Shown: positions 7,558 to 10,777 of the stretch, piece by piece
How the letters are laid out: every line of letters starts with the position of its first letter
How positions within the stretch are numbered: the stretch's first letter is position 1
Assembly: GCF_000002865.3 (NCBI RefSeq)
Contig: NW_001865050.1
Span: 1,092,104 to 1,102,880, forward strand
DNA from: Monosiga brevicollis MX1
Lineage: Eukaryota; Opisthokonta; Choanoflagellata; Craspedida; Salpingoecidae
DNA length: 10,777 bases
Direction: 5' to 3'
Position numbers and translations under genes: made by a program
Notes under the pieces: generated by a model
The model's input: the letters and a program-made list of their open reading frames with translations, nothing else
Databases searched by the model: none
Told to the model about the DNA's origin: nothing

Positions 7558-7559
7558 AT
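7558..7559. repeat. Target-site duplication AT, right copy
   Basis: AT follows the terminal GGAGGG and precedes the 5S 3' fragment GGTGCTGTTGGC. It pairs with the AT at 5364-5365. Confidence 0.6.
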
Positions 7560-7574
7560 GGTGCTGTTGGCCTC
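7560..7574 (+). rRNA. 5S rRNA gene, 3' end (about nt 107-120), interrupted
   Basis: GGTGCTGTTGGC is the conserved eukaryotic 5S 3' end. Its CTGTTGGC pairs with GCCAACGG at 5260-5267 (seven Watson-Crick pairs and one G-U) to form helix I. Together the two parts give a gene of about 118-121 nucleotides. The exact 3' end (7571-7574) is uncertain. Confidence 0.9.
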
Positions 7575-7580
7575 TTGATA

Positions 7581-7588
7581 TTTTTTTT
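7581..7588 (+). terminator. Pol III terminator of the 5S gene
   Basis: Eight T on the coding strand, about ten bases beyond the 5S 3' end, is the standard RNA polymerase III stop signal. The transposon now separates it from the 5S promoter. Confidence 0.75.
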
Positions 7589-7655
7589 CTTGCGACGATT
7601 TTAGCTTCTTCTTTTTCTTTAACATTTTCAGCAAAGGTTTCCTTACGCGAGATTA

Positions 7656-7889
7656 TCACTTCTTCATCTGCTTGATATTCTTCGACATTAACTTTTGTGC
7701 CCTTGGTGCGTTCTTGTGGGCAGGGCTAATTCGATCATGCGCAAGACTTGATCCTGGTGCGAGCGATAATAAGGGGTCACTGGTTGAGGGGGAGAGCAGA
7801 GTGCCGGCGTAGAGACAGCAAGTCAAAAGCAGCAGGGTATACATGGAGACTAGATAAGGTTGAGGACATGGCGAGGGCGTTGTCAGCAT
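7656..7889 (-). CDS. Possible small secreted protein, unknown
   Basis: A 77-codon frame from ATG 7889. A second Met at residue 16 would give a signal-peptide-like start (MYTLLLLTCCLYAGTLLSP), followed by a short Ser/Pro-rich then Lys-rich tail. No family is recognised, no splice evidence is visible, and the frame is short enough to arise by chance. It overlaps no other called gene and begins directly beside the 11-bp minisatellite. Included as a low-confidence candidate only. Confidence 0.2.
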   Translation of the reverse strand: MLTTPSPCPQPYLVSMYTLLLLTCCLYAGTLLSPSTSDPLLSLAPGSSLAHDRISPAHKNAPRAQKLMSKNIKQMKK

Positions 7890-7890
7890 G

Positions 7891-7973
7891 GAGTCAGGGC
7901 AGAGTCAGGGCAGAGTCAGGGTAGAATCAGGGCAGAGTCAGCCTGGAATCAGCGGAGAGTCAGCGTAGAGTCA
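7891..7973. repeat. 11-bp minisatellite (GAGTCAGGGCA)
   Basis: Seven and a half tandem 11-bp units starting at 7891. The first two are identical (GAGTCAGGGCA), and later ones drift (GAATCAGGGCA, GAGTCAGCCTG, GAATCAGCGGA, GAGTCAGCGTA). The GARTCAG core is kept in every full unit. Confidence 0.9.
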
Positions 7974-8178
7974 AGAAACTCGTGGTGACCCACCCCTGTA
8001 GCACCACCCAGACCCAAGCATGTCTCTTATCCTGCTTTCAGATGATAGCCACCTCCGCTTAAAATCACTTTTCTTCGACAGAAACACCTTAATCCGCTAG
8101 GGTTAAAATGGGCATAAAGTGCAACAACCTCAAATTATTCGCCATAAACTTAAAAGCAACACCTGACACACTTTCGTC

Positions 8179-8187
8179 TATTTATAG
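8179..8187 (+). promoter_or_regulatory. TATA-like box, possible promoter of receptor-L gene
   Basis: TATTTATAG followed by GGGG lies in the 5' region of the secreted-protein gene, 440 bases before its ATG. With a 5'UTR intron ending at 8409 this distance would be acceptable. No other support. Confidence 0.25.
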
Positions 8188-8264
8188 GGGCTTCCTTACG
8201 AGAACAAAAGGGTATGTTCACGATATTTGTCAAGTATCGTACTACACTCCGCCACACCCGACCC

Positions 8265-8319
8265 CTCATAAGCAAATCTCATAAGCAAAATCTCATAAGC
8301 AAAACCTCAGAAGCAAAGT
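8265..8319. repeat. 14-bp tandem repeat (CTCATAAGCAAAAT)
   Basis: Four units of 13, 14, 14 and 14 bases: CTCATAAGCAAAT, CTCATAAGCAAAAT, CTCATAAGCAAAAC and CTCAGAAGCAAAGT. They lie between the TATA-like box and the coding start, so they are either transcribed leader, 5'UTR intron or promoter-proximal sequence. Confidence 0.85.
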
Positions 8320-8386
8320 CAGGTTTTCAAGCAGAACCCCAGGACCGAGGCTGCTGCCAGCAGCTCATATGAGCAGTTATGACCGT

Positions 8387-8409
8387 TGCCTCTTTCTTCT
8401 TATTCTCAG
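8387..8409 (+). other. Probable 3' splice site of a 5'UTR intron
   Basis: The pyrimidine-rich run TGCCTCTTTCTTCTTATTCTCAG is a near-ideal acceptor, suggesting that the leader of the downstream gene is spliced here. The matching donor was not identified. Confidence 0.4.
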
Positions 8410-8418
8410 GAGATCACG

Positions 8419-8619
8419 ATGACAGCACCAGCCCAAAAGCCAAGGCCCTTGCATCTCGTCTTTGCCTCTTCACCTCTTCGCCTCTTCTTCAAGTGCAGGC
8501 GACTCGATGAGCTCGGCATTTTTCTACTGGAGATCATCCACGACTGCATCCGAGCTCTAGGACCACACCCACAAACTCGCCGCCGTATCGCTGCGCCTGC
8601 ACACCGGCCACCGGCTTGA
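8419..8619 (+). other. Upstream ORF (66 codons) ending on the main ATG
   Basis: ATG 8419 opens a 66-residue frame whose TGA (8617-8619) overlaps the first base of the main start ATG (8619-8621) in TGATG. The peptide has no recognised domain. The geometry would permit termination-reinitiation control of the downstream gene, but it may be fortuitous. Confidence 0.3.
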
Positions 8620-10777
8620 TGCTGCGCCACATCGCCATTGTCGCCCTTGCGGCGCTACTCTCACTGCCTCCCTCGGCCTCGCAATCCATTGATTCCAATG
8701 CTGGTCAGAACTCAAACGCTGACTCTTCCCCACCTCTCTCGTTCTGCTGCTTCTGGATGCCATGCCGCGTCAGTGTCGTATGCTCACATCTGCCGAATTC
8801 TCTCGTTCCCATTTCTCCTGCCTCCCTGCCGCCCTGATAATAGTGCTTGAAGCCATCAAGGATCATTTGCATCCCATCTGCACCTCTCATGGTGTCAGCG
8901 TGATTGACAACGCAACCAATACCAAGACGTGCCTGTGCGACAGCAGCTACGCGGGTGACTCCTGCGAGTAGGTTTTTTTATTTTTTTTATTTTATTTTTT
9001 TTTTTGTGACGTTGCGCATTCTGCTCCGCCCACACCAAGCCCTTACCAATGGCCTATCTGCACTCTGTAGCGAGTTCGTGGGCGTGGGCATACTGCGCTG
9101 TGCGCTGGCGGGTGATGTGCCCCTGCTTCTCACCGTGCTTGAAGGCGTGACGACGCTCCGTGGCGACCTTGTCATGTCGGATGGCTGCGTGACGGCTGAT
9201 GCCATCACCGCCGTGGGCAAGCTCACCAAGATCGATGGCAGCGCTTTCATCTATGACCCGACCACACCGACCCAGCTTGCCACGGACTGGCCCGAAAATC
9301 ATTGGGAAACTGTGACCGGCTGCATCACCCTGGCCAATCTGCCCGAAGCCGGCCTTGTTGGACGCACGCTCTTCCCTGATCTCACTGAGCTTGGTGCTTG
9401 TTCACTTGACGAGGTGAAGAGCAAACTGCCCTCGGCCTACTGGGACACGTTTGTCAATCGAACCATCCCGCCTCAAATCTCGATGATGCTCAACCACATT
9501 GGAGCGGACAACGAGGCCTGTGTCAGCGGCTGTGACAACATTTCCCTTGCTTCTAAGCTGCGCACGATGCCCGGTGCCCTACTGCTAGATGACCTGCCCG
9601 CCCGATACCTCAACGAAGGTCTTCTGGAACACGTGGGCGGCCTGCACGTCCGCAACTGCCCCCATGTTGAAATCTTGGGCACGTCCCATCTGGCGACCAT
9701 TGGCGAGCACGGCCTGCTCCTTCGTGAAACCGGCCTGAAGAACCTTGACGACCTGGCAGGGGTTCAAGTTGTTCGACTTGGCTTTGTGGATATCACAAGC
9801 AACGACCACCTGGAGAATGTGCTGGGCTTCAACCCGACTGTTGTCGAGCGCAGCGGCACGGTCAGCACCTCTGTTGAATTTCAGCTCGTATGCCAAAACG
9901 GCTATCATTCAGGCTTTCCCGAGACCGAGTGTACTTGCGCCTCGCCCGAGTACTCGGGCAAGCTGTGCGACACCATCACCGGTGACTTTTTCTGCATGGA
10001 CTTTGCCCAAGCCGAGACCCTCAACCAGACCCTAGCCAACGTGCGCCACGTGATTGGTAACATTCATCTGACTGACACGTGCATGGAGATGTCGTTCCTC
10101 AACTTCCCCTACCTCACGAGCATTGAAGGCAGCCTCATTGTCAACTCCTTTGGCATGCCCATTGTCGAGCCAGGCTTTCCGAGTTTGAAGTCTGTCTCGA
10201 CCGTGCACATCGAGTCTGTACCCGCAACCAGCATCGATTGGCTGCCCGAGCTCGAGACGGTGGGCTCGCTGAGCATCCAGAACAACGACCAGCTTACCAA
10301 CCTGTCGGGACTCGCCACGCTGACCACCATCGACGAGGCACTCGAGATCTTTGCGTGCCCTGCGATGACCTCGTTTACCGGTCTCGAGAATGTGGCGCGC
10401 ATTGGTTCGCTCTCCATCATCTCATCGGACCTTTTGACCAACTTTTCAGCCCTCAACGGTGCCGAGCCGGTGCTTCTGCTCGGTCAGAACTCTGCACCAG
10501 CTCTGAGCATTGATGCGTGCGCAGATTGCGAAGCTCTTTGGTCGCACTTGGTGGAGACGGTCGAGATTGCTGACGGCGCCAGTGTCAGCGTGCCGTGGTC
10601 TACCTGTGGCGGCTTTGGCACGGTGCCGGCTGGTAGCCTGTCTTGCGCCTGTAACCCAGGCTACACAGACTACATGTGCACCGGCTACAACGGCGATGAC
10701 TTGATCTGCAACGTGTCGACCGCCAGTGACATCAAGGCAATGCTTGCTGGCGTCACCCACCTCTACAGCCCTCTAGT
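8619..10777 (+). CDS. Secreted/receptor-like protein with half-EGF and L-domain-like units (3' partial)
   Basis: Proposed exons are 8619-8703, 8844-8967 and 9071 to beyond the window, giving at least 638 residues. The start ATG 8619 opens a clear signal peptide (MLRHIAIVALAALLSLPPSA). Intron 1 is phase 1 (GCTG|gtcaga to the pyrimidine-rich ...ataatag), and intron 2 is phase 2 (GCGA|gtaggt to ctctgtag). Both joins keep one frame open to the window end. Three cysteine modules of the pattern C-x(12-16)-C-x-C-x8-C, resembling the C-terminal half of EGF domains, lie at residues 41-69, 344-369 and 582-606. After each, a second Cys follows within about ten residues (CDEFVGVGILRC, CDTITGDFFC, CTGYNGDDLIC). 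Between them are receptor-L/leucine-rich beta-helix-like stretches, such as IEGSLIVNS, VGSLSIQNNDQLTNLSGL and IGSLSIISSDLLTNF. L-domain plus EGF architecture is typical of ligand-binding ectodomains, and choanoflagellates have many such proteins. A transmembrane segment or kinase, if present, lies downstream. Family assignment is by pattern and moderately sure. Confidence 0.8.
8972..9002 (+). repeat. T-rich tract directly after an intron donor
   Basis: About 30 bases, almost all T with single A breaks, begin four bases into the intron at 8968-9070. U-rich sequence just inside a donor can help U1 recruitment; here it is also a slippage-prone low-complexity run. Confidence 0.7.

Noticed and set aside
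8987-9302. Minus-strand frames opposite the L-domain gene
   Set aside because: The plus-strand frame is open for more than 1.7 kb with EGF-like cysteine spacing; the opposite frames are antisense shadows.
1-10777. CRISPR array, bacterial operon or tRNA genes
   Set aside because: No spaced direct repeats of CRISPR type and no tRNA cloverleaf were seen, and the spliced genes indicate a eukaryotic nuclear sequence.

Overview
The window looks like nuclear DNA of a compact, intron-dense unicellular eukaryote. The evidence is short GT-AG introns (about 70-180 bases) splitting nearly every gene, a 5S rRNA gene of eukaryotic type with an upstream TATA-like box and a T-run terminator, ankyrin genes with one repeat per exon, and a secreted multi-domain protein with EGF-like and receptor-L-like units. 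A choanoflagellate (Monosiga/Salpingoeca type) would fit, but that is an inference from gene style; no species marker was compared.

Layout. (1) 210-2482, plus strand: the 3' part of an ankyrin-repeat gene. Nine phase-0 exons each carry one ankyrin repeat, followed by a short degenerate exon and a C-terminal exon of unknown type. (2) 2483-3629: intergenic, dominated by a 337-base GA tract with TTTA interruptions, then TG and CA/GACA microsatellites. (3) 3630-4867, plus strand: a second, smaller ankyrin gene of the same exon design. It ends in a TGA exactly where a donor site would be expected, and a decayed further repeat exon lies at 5036-5122. (4) 5260-7574: a 5S rRNA gene cut at about nucleotide 106 by a 2.19-kb DNA transposon. 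The transposon has 155-bp terminal inverted repeats with one mismatch and a complete intronless DDE transposase on the minus strand. The 5S 5' part lies before the element, and its last 12 or so bases plus the Pol III terminator lie after it. (5) 7575-8618: non-coding or weakly coding, with an 11-bp minisatellite, a 14-bp tandem repeat, a TATA-like box, a probable 5'UTR acceptor and an upstream ORF. (6) 8619 to the window end, plus strand: the start of a large secreted or receptor-like protein with a signal peptide and repeated half-EGF plus L-domain-like units, continuing past the window.

The most interesting feature is the nearly intact transposon inside the 5S rRNA gene. The two gene halves join to the expected length with a 2-bp AT on both sides, and the halves of terminal helix I on either side of the element are complementary. 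The transposase has a Tc1/mariner/IS630-like DDE core, but its last two catalytic residues are separated by about 71 residues instead of the usual mid-thirties, and the apparent target duplication is AT rather than TA. Whether this is a family that targets 5S genes or a chance insertion cannot be decided from one copy.
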